Position numbers and translations under genes: made by a program. Shown in pieces: positions 35,007-44,019 of a stretch of DNA of 64,000 nt (position 1 is the stretch's first letter; each line of letters starts with the position of its first letter). The stretch lies in the NCBI GenBank assembly GCA_013360295.1, contig JABWCL010000001.1, positions 62,001-126,000 on the forward strand, written 5' to 3'. Below the pieces are notes generated by a model. It had not been told where the DNA came from. It was given only the letters and a program-made list of their open reading frames with translations, and searched no databases. The DNA is from Ignavibacteriaceae bacterium. GTDB taxonomy: Bacteria; Bacteroidota; Ignavibacteria; Ignavibacteriales; Ignavibacteriaceae.

Positions 35007-36904
35007 ATAAAACGCTTCTGTTTTTAACAATATTCGCTCTTTTAGGGACCTCGAACTTCGCGCAATCTTTCGCGGACAGCATAATCGTCAATCCTGTCAT
35101 TAAAAAGAACACCTATCTCATTAATTACGATAAACAGTTCTACACTCACTCTTTAAGTACCACTTTAACTGCCGGTATAAATAAAAATGATTTTACCGGC
35201 GGGATAAATCTTAATATCAATTCTGTTGTTTCCGGTACCGGCACGAAGAGCCTCCGCGATCAAAATCAGATGGCGTTTATTACCGGCTATAATCCTTCGC
35301 GACTGGTAAACATCTCCCTTATCACTTCCCACGAAAACTATAAAGATACCAGGGAAACCGGGCTGAACTTCCTTTCGAATACAGAATTCCTTGCGTTGGG
35401 AAAATTTTCAAACCGTCCTGAACTTTCAGCATCGCTGTTCTATGGAATGGTGCAGAACAAACAACTCGGTGACCTGGAGAGAGGAAACAAATACGGGATA
35501 TGGGGAAAGATCGATAATTATGATGAACTTGATCTGCTGGTCAACAGCTCTCTGATTTACGAGAAAGAGAATTTCGACCAGAGAAAAAAACAAAGTTCGG
35601 CTTTCCGGCTGAGGCTGGATAAAGATTTTGGTGATGAAATCAAAATCGGTTTTTTCTCTGCGTACTCATCAAAAAGCAGGGATTTTTATATTAAAGCAGA
35701 TAGTGCATTGGTAAAGGAATACGAGATATCAAAAAATATTCTGACACGCGAGGAGGATGAACTGTCTTTAGCCGGAAATTTTCAGATCGGTAATCTGCAA
35801 AGAGACCTTTCATTCTCTGTTAACGGGGGCCTATTATCGAAGGGAGTTGCTAGATTGAGCAGATACAAGTCATTCCTTCTCCCGGGCGAAAACGTCTTCG
35901 ATTCCAGGCTTGATGAGATTTCTATTATCCTGAACAGTAGCCTCGATTATATATCCGATGAGGCTGTGATCAGGGTAAATGCGGGTTATAATACACGGGA
36001 CGAAAGGCAAAGCGCTATACCTCTGCCCGGTATTAATCAGATCTTCTTTGAACGAAGGAGTGAACTGGAAGCTAAAAAGAATAATCTCGCTCAGAGAGCA
36101 TTACTCTCTGTATTCAGTGAAGTGAAACTATCTGAGCGCGAAAGGATTACCATACAGCTATTTCAAAGTAAACTTAAATATGATACACCGAGCAAGGATA
36201 ATTTCGATGACAGGGATGAGTTGCTTACTATTGCTAAAATGAGGTACTCCCGGAACCTTACACAGGGATTACTGGTCTTCTTGTCTGGCGAATACACTTA
36301 CAGCAGGCTTGTATACCTTTTTGCCGAGAGATCCTCCAATAATACGATCGGACGGCTTTATAAAATAAACACAGGAAATGAGATCAATAATAAATACCTG
36401 ACCTCAAAAAATCTCTTTGAAGTCTCGGCTAATTATAGTGTTTATGACTACGAAGCTGTCATTACAGGATATAAGAGTTTCTCCTTCCGTCAGATGTACT
36501 TCTCTGACTCGACCACGTTCAATATCGGCAGGAATGTTAAACTTGGATTTACCGGTTTTTACCGGCTCTCCGAGCAGTCTGAGCTTAAGTGGACCGAATT
36601 TACAATTAAACCGGTGAGGGTTCTCGAAGAATTACTTCTTTTCCCCAAAATTATGACTCAGATCGGAAGGATTAATTTTGCGGCAGGAATACGGAGATTC
36701 ACCATTTTCACCTTTAACTATAGCAAATCGGTTAAAACGCTCCAGAATCAGTTCGTGAGTATAGCCCCGGCTGCCGAGATAGATTATCTCACCCCCGATG
36801 GTCTGCTCATTACCTTCAGAGGGTGGCACGAATTTAACTCTACTTCAAGTGAAAACCGTTTTGAATTAACGAATTTTTACTCTGAGATAAAATACTTTTT
36901 TTAA
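35003..36904 (+). CDS. Outer-membrane beta-barrel-like protein of unknown function
   Basis: The 633-residue protein starts at a TTG that overlaps the previous stop (TTGA) and has a signal peptide ending near SNFAQS. The rest is a long series of alternating strands with aromatic girdles (for example LVNISLITSHENYKDT, ALSVFSEVKLSERERITIQL) and a C terminus NFYSEIKYFF ending in the aromatic residue typical of outer-membrane barrels. I do not recognise the family. Together with the Fn3 lipoprotein upstream it looks like a barrel-lipoprotein pair. A promoter-like box lies just behind its stop. Confidence 0.65.
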   Translation: MNKTLLFLTIFALLGTSNFAQSFADSIIVNPVIKKNTYLINYDKQFYTHSLSTTLTAGINKNDFTGGINLNINSVVSGTGTKSLRDQNQMAFITGYNPSRLVNISLITSHENYKDTRETGLNFLSNTEFLALGKFSNRPELSASLFYGMVQNKQLGDLERGNKYGIWGKIDNYDELDLLVNSSLIYEKENFDQRKKQSSAFRLRLDKDFGDEIKIGFFSAYSSKSRDFYIKADSALVKEYEISKNILTREEDELSLAGNFQIGNLQRDLSFSVNGGLLSKGVARLSRYKSFLLPGENVFDSRLDEISIILNSSLDYISDEAVIRVNAGYNTRDERQSAIPLPGINQIFFERRSELEAKKNNLAQRALLSVFSEVKLSERERITIQLFQSKLKYDTPSKDNFDDRDELLTIAKMRYSRNLTQGLLVFLSGEYTYSRLVYLFAERSSNNTIGRLYKINTGNEINNKYLTSKNLFEVSANYSVYDYEAVITGYKSFSFRQMYFSDSTTFNIGRNVKLGFTGFYRLSEQSELKWTEFTIKPVRVLEELLLFPKIMTQIGRINFAAGIRRFTIFTFNYSKSVKTLQNQFVSIAPAAEIDYLTPDGLLITFRGWHEFNSTSSENRFELTNFYSEIKYFF

Positions 36905-36909
36905 TTGTA

Positions 36910-36917
36910 TAAATTTG
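36910..36917 (+). promoter_or_regulatory. -7-type box upstream of the RsbW-like gene
   Basis: TAAATTTG matches TAnnTTTG exactly, 41 bases upstream of the TTG start at 36958. The nearest TTG upstream is too far away to be a -33 element, so only half of the promoter is supported. Confidence 0.35.
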
Positions 36918-36957
36918 ATTTTTTATTATCTTGGGTAAATAAAAATTAACTGTAGAA

Positions 36958-37374
36958 TTGACCGAATCTCCCCTTACTATCGAGATACCAAGCGATTCAA
37001 CTAATCTAATTTTAGTTGAAGAGTTCATCAACCAGGTTGCCTTTGAATTCAAAATTACTGAAGACAGGCTTCCCGGTTTGCTTCTTGCCGTTACTGAAGC
37101 TACTACTAATGCTATTATCCACGCTAACAAAAAGGACAAATCGAAAAAGGTAAGGATCAGCGCGAAGCCTGAGAGCGGCAATTTATTCATTATAGTAAAG
37201 GATGAAGGCAAGGGATTCGATCCGGCTGCTATTCCCGACCCAACTGCACCTGAAAATTTGCTGAAGGACTCCGGAAGAGGTCTCTACCTTATGAGGATTT
37301 ACTCAGATGAGTTGTCATATAACCAAACACCGACGGGAACAGAGACTATTCTGAGAATAAAACTAAATGAATAA
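36958..37374 (+). CDS. RsbW-like ATP-binding regulator (anti-sigma factor kinase family)
   Basis: The 138-residue protein is a single histidine-kinase-type ATPase domain. The N-box is VTEATTNAIIHAN (Glu and Asn), the G1 region VKDEGKGFDP and G2 GRGLYLMRIYSDE. Such small proteins act as anti-sigma factors or serine kinases in partner-switching modules. No sigma factor or anti-anti-sigma (STAS) gene is present in the window, so the partner is unknown. The start is a TTG. It is followed by mdh after 92 bases and probably forms its own unit. Confidence 0.82.
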   Translation: MTESPLTIEIPSDSTNLILVEEFINQVAFEFKITEDRLPGLLLAVTEATTNAIIHANKKDKSKKVRISAKPESGNLFIIVKDEGKGFDPAAIPDPTAPENLLKDSGRGLYLMRIYSDELSYNQTPTGTETILRIKLNE

Positions 37375-37466
37375 ACTCTTAATATTTCGTTTTCCTCCCC
37401 TTCCGACTTTTCAATTCATATTCAAAACTAAAATCATTTATTTACTTATTATTCAGAGAGGTTTCA

Positions 37467-38432
37467 ATGCGTAGACCAAAGATCGCCTTAATAGGAGGCG
37501 GACAAATTGGTGGTGTACTTGCTCAGTTAATTGCCCTTAAGGGATTAGGTGATGCGGTACTTTTTGACATTATTCAGGATTTCCCTCAGGGGAAGTGCCT
37601 GGATATTGCTGAAGCAGCGGGCGTAGATAAATTTGACGTTCAGCTCAAAGGAACAAATAATTACGAGGATATCAAAGGATCAGATATCGTCATAATCACC
37701 GCGGGCTTACCTCGTAAACCCGGAATGAGCAGGGACGATTTGTTGGTAACCAATGCCAATATAATGAGATCTGTAGCCGAAAACGTAAAACAATATGCTC
37801 CTGATTCGATCGTAATCATTATATCCAATCCTCTGGACGCTATGGTTACACTATTCCAAAAGATAACCGGATTCCCTCATCACAAGGTCTTTGGGCAGGC
37901 GGGTGTCCTCGATTCGTCTCGCTTTGCAACATTCATCGCCTGGGAACTGGGCGTTTCTGTTAAAAATGTAAATGCTCAGGTACTCGGCGGACACGGCGAC
38001 ACAATGGTTCCACTCGTCAGATATGCTAATGTGAACGGCATCCCTGTTATGGAACTTTTAGAGAGAAAATATAAAGATGCGGCCAAGGCTAAAGAAGTAA
38101 TGACCCAGATGGTCGAACGCACTAAGATGGCAGGTGGTGAAGTGGTTAAACTGCTTAAAACAGGTTCAGCGTTCTATTCCCCCGCATCTGCCGCTATTCA
38201 GATGACAGAATCAATTATTTATGATGAGAAACAGGTTTTACCGGTTTGCGCGTATCTTAATGGTGAATATGGCGTGAACGGTTACTACGTCGGAGTGCCT
38301 GCAGTACTTGGAACTGAAGGTGTAGAGAAGATCCTCGAAATCTCATTAGACCCGGAAGAATCCGCGCTTATGGAAAATTCAGTTAATGCTGTAAAGGCTT
38401 TGGTAGCCGATATGGAAAGGCTGGGTCTTTAA
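37467..38432 (+). CDS. mdh: Malate dehydrogenase (LDH-like type)
   Basis: The 321-residue enzyme interconverts malate and oxaloacetate with NAD in the citric acid cycle. It shows the dinucleotide motif GGGQIGG, the substrate-binding [12 protein letters not shown] with two Arg, NPLDAM, a substrate-binding [10 protein letters not shown] and the catalytic His in [10 protein letters not shown]. An Arg at the loop position (PRKPGMSR) supports malate over lactate specificity. GAGAGG lies seven bases upstream of the ATG. A strong hairpin follows the stop. Confidence 0.94.
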   Translation: MRRPKIALIGGGQIGGVLAQLIALKGLGDAVLFDIIQDFPQGKCLDIAEAAGVDKFDVQLKGTNNYEDIKGSDIVIITAGLPRKPGMSRDDLLVTNANIMRSVAENVKQYAPDSIVIIISNPLDAMVTLFQKITGFPHHKVFGQAGVLDSSRFATFIAWELGVSVKNVNAQVLGGHGDTMVPLVRYANVNGIPVMELLERKYKDAAKAKEVMTQMVERTKMAGGEVVKLLKTGSAFYSPASAAIQMTESIIYDEKQVLPVCAYLNGEYGVNGYYVGVPAVLGTEGVEKILEISLDPEESALMENSVNAVKALVADMERLGL

Positions 38433-38433
38433 A

Positions 38434-38475
38434 ATTAGTGAGGTGTCCCTTTCCGGGGGACACCTCATTTCTAAT
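38434..38475. terminator. Bidirectional terminator between mdh and rpmA
   Basis: TGAGGTGTCCC (38439-38449) pairs with GGGACACCTCA (38457-38467), and the flanks ATTAG and CTAAT extend the pairing beyond a three-base mismatch on the right side. A and T runs lie on both sides, so it can serve both convergent units. Confidence 0.8.
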
Positions 38476-38484
38476 AAAATTTGA

Positions 38485-38742
38485 TTAGTTCTGTGGATAA
38501 ACGCTGACGAAAGACCTTTCGCCTCTACCCTTCTCGAACTTAACAACACCGGTAACGAGAGAAAATAAAGTATCATCGCTTCCGATCGAAACATTGTTCC
38601 CCGGATGGAACTTGGTGCCTCTCTGCCTTACAAGTATTTCACCGGCATTAACAAACTGTCCGCCGAATCTTTTAACACCTAATCTTTGCGCGTTACTCTC
38701 ACGTCCGTTTTTGGTAGAACCTTGTCCTTTTTTATGTGCCAT
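38485..38742 (-). CDS. rpmA: 50S ribosomal protein L27
   Basis: The 85-residue protein begins [16 protein letters not shown] and continues with [22 protein letters not shown], the conserved L27 core whose N terminus reaches the peptidyl-transferase centre. It follows rplU by six bases, the universal rplU-rpmA pair. Confidence 0.96.
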   Translation of the reverse strand: MAHKKGQGSTKNGRESNAQRLGVKRFGGQFVNAGEILVRQRGTKFHPGNNVSIGSDDTLFSLVTGVVKFEKGRGERSFVSVYPQN

Positions 38743-38748
38743 TTCAGA

Positions 38749-39069
38749 TCACTCCTTTCCAGCTACTATACCGGTCACTTCAACTTTTGTGTACTGTTGC
38801 CTGTGCCCGACAGTCTTTTTATAACTAATTCTTCTTTTCTTCTTAAATACGATAACTTTATCATCTTTTAAGTGCTCAATTACTTTTACTTTAACAGAGG
38901 CGTTTTTAACAAATGGGGCGCCTACAACAGTCTTACTGTCATCAGTAGTCAAAAGCACTGATTCGAAAGTTAACTCTGTACCCGGTTCAGCCTCCTGCTT
39001 CGGTATGTAATAAGTGTTCTTCTCCTGAACAATAATCTGCTCCCCGGATAAATCAACTAATGCAAACAT
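38749..39069 (-). CDS. rplU: 50S ribosomal protein L21
   Basis: The 106-residue protein has the L21 pattern MFALVDLSGEQIIVQEKNTYYIP and the C-terminal KKKRRISYKKTVGHRQQYTKVEV signature, seen here as RRISYKKTVGHRQQYT. A GAGGAAAA ribosome site precedes the ATG. It is the first gene of the two-gene ribosomal operon. Confidence 0.95.
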   Translation of the reverse strand: MFALVDLSGEQIIVQEKNTYYIPKQEAEPGTELTFESVLLTTDDSKTVVGAPFVKNASVKVKVIEHLKDDKVIVFKKKRRISYKKTVGHRQQYTKVEVTGIVAGKE

Positions 39070-39158
39070 TTTTCCTCAAAAGTTTAATATAATTAAGTAA
39101 TTTAACAAATTTTATAAAGAAATGCAAATTCTGATACTGGGTTAAAAGGTGTAATTTT

Positions 39159-40139
39159 TTACTTTTTTACACTGAATGAGAAGACGCTCCCCTCTCCCTG
39201 CATGCTCCGGACGGTAATCTTTGAACCGTGGGCTTCAACAATATGCTTTACAATAGCCAGGCCCAGACCCGTCCCCCCTACTTCACGAGATCTGTCCTTA
39301 TCAACCCTGTAAAAACGCTCAAAAATGCGTTCCAAATCCGCGGAAGGGATGCCGACTCCGGTATCACTAACTGAGATTTGAGCGCTTTTCCTGTTGTCCA
39401 CAAGTGAAATAACGACCTCCCCTTTTTCAGTATACTTAAGGGCATTCATTACGAGGTTGTTGACTGCTTGTTTTAATCTCGCTTTATCTGCGAATATCTG
39501 CACTGCCTTTTCAGTTCCACGGTATTCCAGCTTAAGATTTTTTTCCTCCGCGAAATTCTTGTATTCGCTGATAATTCCGGCAAAAAATTCATTAGCATCA
39601 AAATAACGGAAACTCATTCTCATCTCCCCGGATTCGATCATCGAGATATCTATTAGGTCAGAAACCAGATTGTTGAGATTATTTGTATGATGCAGAGCTT
39701 TTTCCAGGAAATACTTATTAACCTTCGGGTCATTTATAGCACCGTTTATAAGAGTCTCAACATATCCCTGGATAGCAAAGATCGGGGTTTTAAGTTCATG
39801 TGAAACATTCCCCAGAAATTCAGTTCTGACTTTCTCCAGTTTTCTCAGGTATCCAATATCCTCATTAATCCTTTTGTGCATCAACCTGATCTCGTCCTCA
39901 AGCGGCTTAATGTCCGGGTTAAGTTTCAGTTTCTCTTCGGGAATTGCAGGATCAATCCTAATCTGTCTGACTGCTGATATTATCTCATTGATCTCAGCCC
40001 GTCGAAGTTTCAGTAGTTCAAATAAAGTTAAAAATGCAAAAAATAAAAATATGATAAACGAGATTGTAACTGAGCCAGTAAGAGTAAGCGAAAGGATGGA
40101 AAACAAAAAAGCGCTGACAACAAAAACAAGCGGCTTCAA
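39159..40139 (-). CDS. Sensor histidine kinase (PhoR-like) without a periplasmic sensor loop
   Basis: The 326-residue kinase has two closely spaced transmembrane helices (about residues 4-24 and 26-46) with almost nothing between them, a short linker, a HisKA domain with the phospho-accepting His114 in NVSHELKTP, and a HATPase domain (DKARLKQAVNNLVMNALKYTE N-box, DTGVGIP, GGTGLGLAIVK). It should phosphorylate the response regulator encoded just upstream. The start is a TTG; 43 bases separate it from the regulator gene. The lack of an external domain suggests intramembrane sensing or control by a partner protein. Confidence 0.88.
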   Translation of the reverse strand: MKPLVFVVSAFLFSILSLTLTGSVTISFIIFLFFAFLTLFELLKLRRAEINEIISAVRQIRIDPAIPEEKLKLNPDIKPLEDEIRLMHKRINEDIGYLRKLEKVRTEFLGNVSHELKTPIFAIQGYVETLINGAINDPKVNKYFLEKALHHTNNLNNLVSDLIDISMIESGEMRMSFRYFDANEFFAGIISEYKNFAEEKNLKLEYRGTEKAVQIFADKARLKQAVNNLVMNALKYTEKGEVVISLVDNRKSAQISVSDTGVGIPSADLERIFERFYRVDKDRSREVGGTGLGLAIVKHIVEAHGSKITVRSMQGEGSVFSFSVKK

Positions 40140-40182
40140 GCCTTTACCTGTTAGTAAACCAGCAGTACGGTGGAAGAACTTT

Positions 40183-40866
40183 TTAACCTTTGAACCGATA
40201 GCCGATCCCCTTTAAAGTTTCTATCAATTCAGAATACTTCTCAAGTTTTTCCCTGATCTTCCTGATGTGTACGTCTATCGTACGGTCTACAACATAAATG
40301 TCAGAGCCCCAAACCTCTCTTAGTAATTCTTCGCGCGAATGTACAACCCCGGGGCTGCTGGCAAGGTAAAACAATAGCTCAAATTCTTTACGCGGAAGTA
40401 TTTTTTCCTTCCCGTCGAGTGTAACCCTGTATTTATTCCTGTCGATGATAATATTACCGATTTTTAGAATTGAAGATTGGCCAGGCGGGAGGGTTAGAGG
40501 TTCACTCTTTCTGAGATTTGTCTTTACTCTGGCAATCAGTTTCTGCGGGGAAATCGGTTTCTGGATGTAATCATTCGCGCCAAGGTTCAAACCAATCACT
40601 TCATCCAATTCCGAGGATTTCGCGGTGAGGAATATTACAGGAAGGCTTTTAGATAGCTCATTCTCCCTGATTCGTTTACAAACTTCAAAGCCGTTCAGTT
40701 TAGGCATCATTACATCAAGGATAACAAGGTCAGGATTTTCCTCAAGTTTCTTTAGCGCCGCTTCACCGTTATAGGCGGTTATAACCTGGAAATTTTCAGA
40801 CTCTAAGTTATATTTCAGGAATTCGACTATATCTTTCTCATCATCAACGAGAAGTATCTTTTTCAT
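40183..40866 (-). CDS. OmpR/PhoB-family response regulator
   Basis: The 227-residue protein has a receiver domain with acidic pocket DDEKD, phosphorylation site Asp51 (LVILDVMMPKLNGF), Thr of FLTAKSS and Lys of YIQKPI, then a winged-helix DNA-binding domain (RKEFELLFYLASSPG, WGSDIYVVDRTIDVHIRKIREKL). The closest type is PhoB. It starts one base after the oxidoreductase stop and pairs with the downstream kinase. Its regulon is unknown. Confidence 0.9.
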   Translation of the reverse strand: MKKILLVDDEKDIVEFLKYNLESENFQVITAYNGEAALKKLEENPDLVILDVMMPKLNGFEVCKRIRENELSKSLPVIFLTAKSSELDEVIGLNLGANDYIQKPISPQKLIARVKTNLRKSEPLTLPPGQSSILKIGNIIIDRNKYRVTLDGKEKILPRKEFELLFYLASSPGVVHSREELLREVWGSDIYVVDRTIDVHIRKIREKLEKYSELIETLKGIGYRFKG

Positions 40867-40867
40867 T

Positions 40868-41869
40868 TCAGAATCTGATCTCCTTACCCGATTCAGCGCT
40901 TTTATACATTGCTTCTATTATTTTCATCCTCTCAGGCGCTTCTGATACAGGAGAATAATATGTATTGATTCCCCGCACAGCGTCAATGAAGGACTTCATT
41001 TCATTATGATATGACTTTGTAAAAAGGGCTGTTGAATTTTCAAATTTTTGCAGGCTTAATTCTTCATCTATGCCTCTGTTCTTCTTAAAGACTCTGAGAG
41101 GGTTTAAGGTGGCGCTTCCATCCTTCGCGAAGAGTTCAAGATTGAAAGTATTTTTCTCAGACCTCATTGACCAGCTTGATTCAGTAACAATTGTTGTTCC
41201 GCAGTTGCATCTGATATAACTGATTGATGAATCCTCAACATTCCTGGTGTTGTGATAATAATTCTTGGTCGTGACCGAATCGATTTCAGGAAAATCAAGA
41301 AGCCATAAAACCATATCAAGCATTACAATACCAAGGTCAAAAATAACTCCACCTCCAGACTCTTCCCTTTTCCTGAACCACTGGCTGTCGCTGCTTTGCG
41401 GTCTGTACCATGCAGAGCGCAGATAAAAGATATCATTGAGCTGCTTAGTCTTAATAATAGATTTAAGAAGCTGCAGATCGGGACGAAAGCGAAGGTTCAT
41501 TCCAACCATTACGGGAACATTTTTTTCCTTCGAGTAATCGGCTATCGCTTTGGACTCAGCGAAACTGCGGCTAACAGGTTTCTCTATAAAAACCGGTTTC
41601 CCGTTGTCGATTGCTTTGAGCGCTATTTCTTTATGTGTCGAGGTTGGAGTTGAAATAATAACAGCATCATAGGCAGAGGATTCCATAAGTTGATTGAAAT
41701 CCGTAAAGCGTTCGGTTACATCAAATCTTTCAGAAACAGTCTTTAGTCTGTTCTTGTTTGTCTCACATACAGCGCTTATCCTGACTTTTTGCATCTTCCG
41801 CAGGATTGGAAGGTGGATCAACTGCGCTACTGTTCCAAGACCGATGACAGCAACTTTAACCTCTTCCAT
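40868..41869 (-). CDS. Gfo/Idh/MocA family oxidoreductase
   Basis: The 333-residue protein has an N-terminal NAD(P)-binding fold (VAVIGLGTVAQLIHLPIL) with the family hallmark EKPVS near residue 95, and a C-terminal alpha/beta domain with the GGGVIFDLGIVMLD catalytic-helix region. Such enzymes act on sugars, inositol or cyclic polyols; the substrate cannot be told. It begins one base after the dxs stop and is followed one base later by the response regulator gene, so it is part of a dense operon. Confidence 0.88.
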   Translation of the reverse strand: MEEVKVAVIGLGTVAQLIHLPILRKMQKVRISAVCETNKNRLKTVSERFDVTERFTDFNQLMESSAYDAVIISTPTSTHKEIALKAIDNGKPVFIEKPVSRSFAESKAIADYSKEKNVPVMVGMNLRFRPDLQLLKSIIKTKQLNDIFYLRSAWYRPQSSDSQWFRKREESGGGVIFDLGIVMLDMVLWLLDFPEIDSVTTKNYYHNTRNVEDSSISYIRCNCGTTIVTESSWSMRSEKNTFNLELFAKDGSATLNPLRVFKKNRGIDEELSLQKFENSTALFTKSYHNEMKSFIDAVRGINTYYSPVSEAPERMKIIEAMYKSAESGKEIRF

Positions 41870-41870
41870 A

Positions 41871-43784
41871 TCAAACCGCGCTGGCTTCCGATTTCAATGG
41901 AGCAAATGCTTTTACTTTTTCAACTATTCCTTTCGGATCAAGTTTTATAAGGTTGTGAAGTTCAGGCTGGGTTCCGTGATCGATAAACTCATCCGGCAGC
42001 CCAAGAGTCAGCACATCATTTTTGTATCTGTGTTCAGCCAGAAATTCTAGTACACCGCTTCCAAAACCACCTACTACAGTATTCTCTTCCAGAGTTATAA
42101 TCTTATTCCCTGATGACGCAACACGGTGCAGAAGTTCAGTGTCAAGCGGTTTGACATATCTCATGTTTATTATTTCCGGGTTATAACCCTCAGCTTTAAA
42201 AAGATCAACGCTTTTTAGTGCGTAATCCACCATAGACCCAACCGCAATTATTGTGACTCCCTTCCCTTCCAACAGGACTTCACCTTTACCAATTTCTATC
42301 TTTTCAAAACCATCTTTAAGTGGAACTCCAAGCGCATTACCTCTGGGATATCTTATTGCAACCGGACCTTTTCTGTGAACGACAGCAGTATAAAGCATAT
42401 CTCTGAGTTCAGACTCGTCTTTAGGCGCCATAATAACCATACCGGGGATCAATCTCAGGTAAGTGAGATCAAATGTACCATGGTGAGTCGGCCCGTCGGC
42501 ACCAACAAGCCCAGCACGGTCGAGCACAAAGACCGCGTGTAATTTCTGTAAGGCCACATCGTGAATAATCTGATCAAAAGCACGCTGCAGGAAGGTAGAA
42601 TAGATAGCTACAACCGGTGTTACCCCCTGTGTAGCAAGCCCGGCAGCGAATGTAACGGCATGTTCCTCTGCTATCCCAACATCGTAATAATTTTCAGGAA
42701 TTCTCTCCTGAAGTATATTCAAACCGGTTCCGTCAGGCATTGCCGCGGTTATTCCGACGACGTTTTTATTTTCCTGAATGATCTCTGTAAGAGCTTCACC
42801 AAAGATGGTGGTATAAGCGGCGGAGGAACCGGATTTTTTAATAGCTTTTCCGGTAACCTTATCAAACGGAGTAGAAGCATGAAGCCTCTGAACGTGTTGC
42901 TCAGCTGGCTTGTACCCTTTCCCCTTTTGAGTAGTAACATGAATTAGAATCGGTCCGCGGAGCGGTTTTACCTGTTCAAAAATCCTTATAAGCTGATGAA
43001 GATTATGGCCGTTAACCGGTCCAAAATATCTGAAACCCAGTGCCTCAAAGAGCATTCCGGGTGTGACAACTGACTTTATCCCGTTCTCTAATCTCGCGGC
43101 AATCCCCCTAAGCCTGTCGCCAAAGTTATCCAGTTTGCCTGTCAGATCCCAAACGTAACCTTTAAATTTATTGTACTCCGGGTGAGCGATCATCTCAGTA
43201 AAATAATTCGATATCTGCCATACATTAGGCGCGATTGACATATTATTATCATTTAAGATGACTTTAATGTCAGCTTTAAGCACGCCGCTGTTGTTCATTG
43301 CCTCATAAGCCATCCCGCCGGTCATTGCGCCGTCACCGATTATAGCAACAACCTCTCTGTCGTTCTTGAGGTGCCTGTGGGCAATTGACATTCCTAAAGC
43401 AGCGGAGATAGAAGTTGACGCATGACCTGCACCAAACGTATCATACTCACTTTCACTTCTTTTCAGAAAACCCGAAATGCCGTTTAACTGGCGGATAGTA
43501 TGAAGTGACTCTTTTCGGCCTGTAAGTATTTTATGAGGATAGGCCTGGTGTCCGGTATCCCAAACCAAAAGATCACTGGGAGTGTTAAAAACTTTGTGCA
43601 GGGCTACGGTAAGTTCGACTGTACCCAAACCTCCTCCGAAATGCCCGCCGATTTCGGAAATGACATCAACCATATACTGACGAATATCAGTACAAAGTGT
43701 TTTCAATTCATGAATATCCATATCCCTAATATCAGGTGGATTGTTTACTTTCGATAAGACGGGATAGTGGCTCATATCGCGCAT
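41871..43784 (-). CDS. dxs: 1-deoxy-D-xylulose-5-phosphate synthase
   Basis: The 637-residue thiamine-diphosphate enzyme makes DXP from pyruvate and glyceraldehyde-3-phosphate, the first step of the MEP isoprenoid pathway. Motifs include WDTGHQAYPHKILTGR with a catalytic His, the ThDP/Mg site GDGAMTGGMAYEAMNNSG, ILNDNNMSIAPN, and in the second domain GIAEEHAVTFAAGLA and DRAGLVGADGPTHHG. Length is normal. The gene follows xseB after 19 bases, as in many bacteria. Confidence 0.95.
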   Translation of the reverse strand: MRDMSHYPVLSKVNNPPDIRDMDIHELKTLCTDIRQYMVDVISEIGGHFGGGLGTVELTVALHKVFNTPSDLLVWDTGHQAYPHKILTGRKESLHTIRQLNGISGFLKRSESEYDTFGAGHASTSISAALGMSIAHRHLKNDREVVAIIGDGAMTGGMAYEAMNNSGVLKADIKVILNDNNMSIAPNVWQISNYFTEMIAHPEYNKFKGYVWDLTGKLDNFGDRLRGIAARLENGIKSVVTPGMLFEALGFRYFGPVNGHNLHQLIRIFEQVKPLRGPILIHVTTQKGKGYKPAEQHVQRLHASTPFDKVTGKAIKKSGSSAAYTTIFGEALTEIIQENKNVVGITAAMPDGTGLNILQERIPENYYDVGIAEEHAVTFAAGLATQGVTPVVAIYSTFLQRAFDQIIHDVALQKLHAVFVLDRAGLVGADGPTHHGTFDLTYLRLIPGMVIMAPKDESELRDMLYTAVVHRKGPVAIRYPRGNALGVPLKDGFEKIEIGKGEVLLEGKGVTIIAVGSMVDYALKSVDLFKAEGYNPEIINMRYVKPLDTELLHRVASSGNKIITLEENTVVGGFGSGVLEFLAEHRYKNDVLTLGLPDEFIDHGTQPELHNLIKLDPKGIVEKVKAFAPLKSEASAV

Positions 43785-43803
43785 TAATCAGACTCCGGGT
43801 TAA

Positions 43804-44019
43804 TTAATTGTTCTTTTGATTGTTTAATTTAATCTCGTTAATTTTAAGTTCCGCTTCCTTCAGAAGGGTGAGACATTCATTCGAAAGCTTCATTCCCTCT
43901 TCATAGATCTGGATCATCTGTTCAATTTCCAGGTCCTCATTTTCCAGTTGATCCGAAATTGATTCCAGCCGTGCTAACTTTTCTTTAAATGAATCAGGTG
44001 TTGTTTTAGCTTTTGCCAT
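43804..44019 (-). CDS. xseB: Exodeoxyribonuclease VII small subunit
   Basis: The 71-residue helical protein shows the XseB pattern FKEKLARLESISDQLENEDL...EEGMKLSNECLTLLKEAE, a helical hairpin that binds the large subunit. It overlaps the end of xseA by 14 bases. Confidence 0.92.
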   Translation of the reverse strand: MAKAKTTPDSFKEKLARLESISDQLENEDLEIEQMIQIYEEGMKLSNECLTLLKEAELKINEIKLNNQKNN

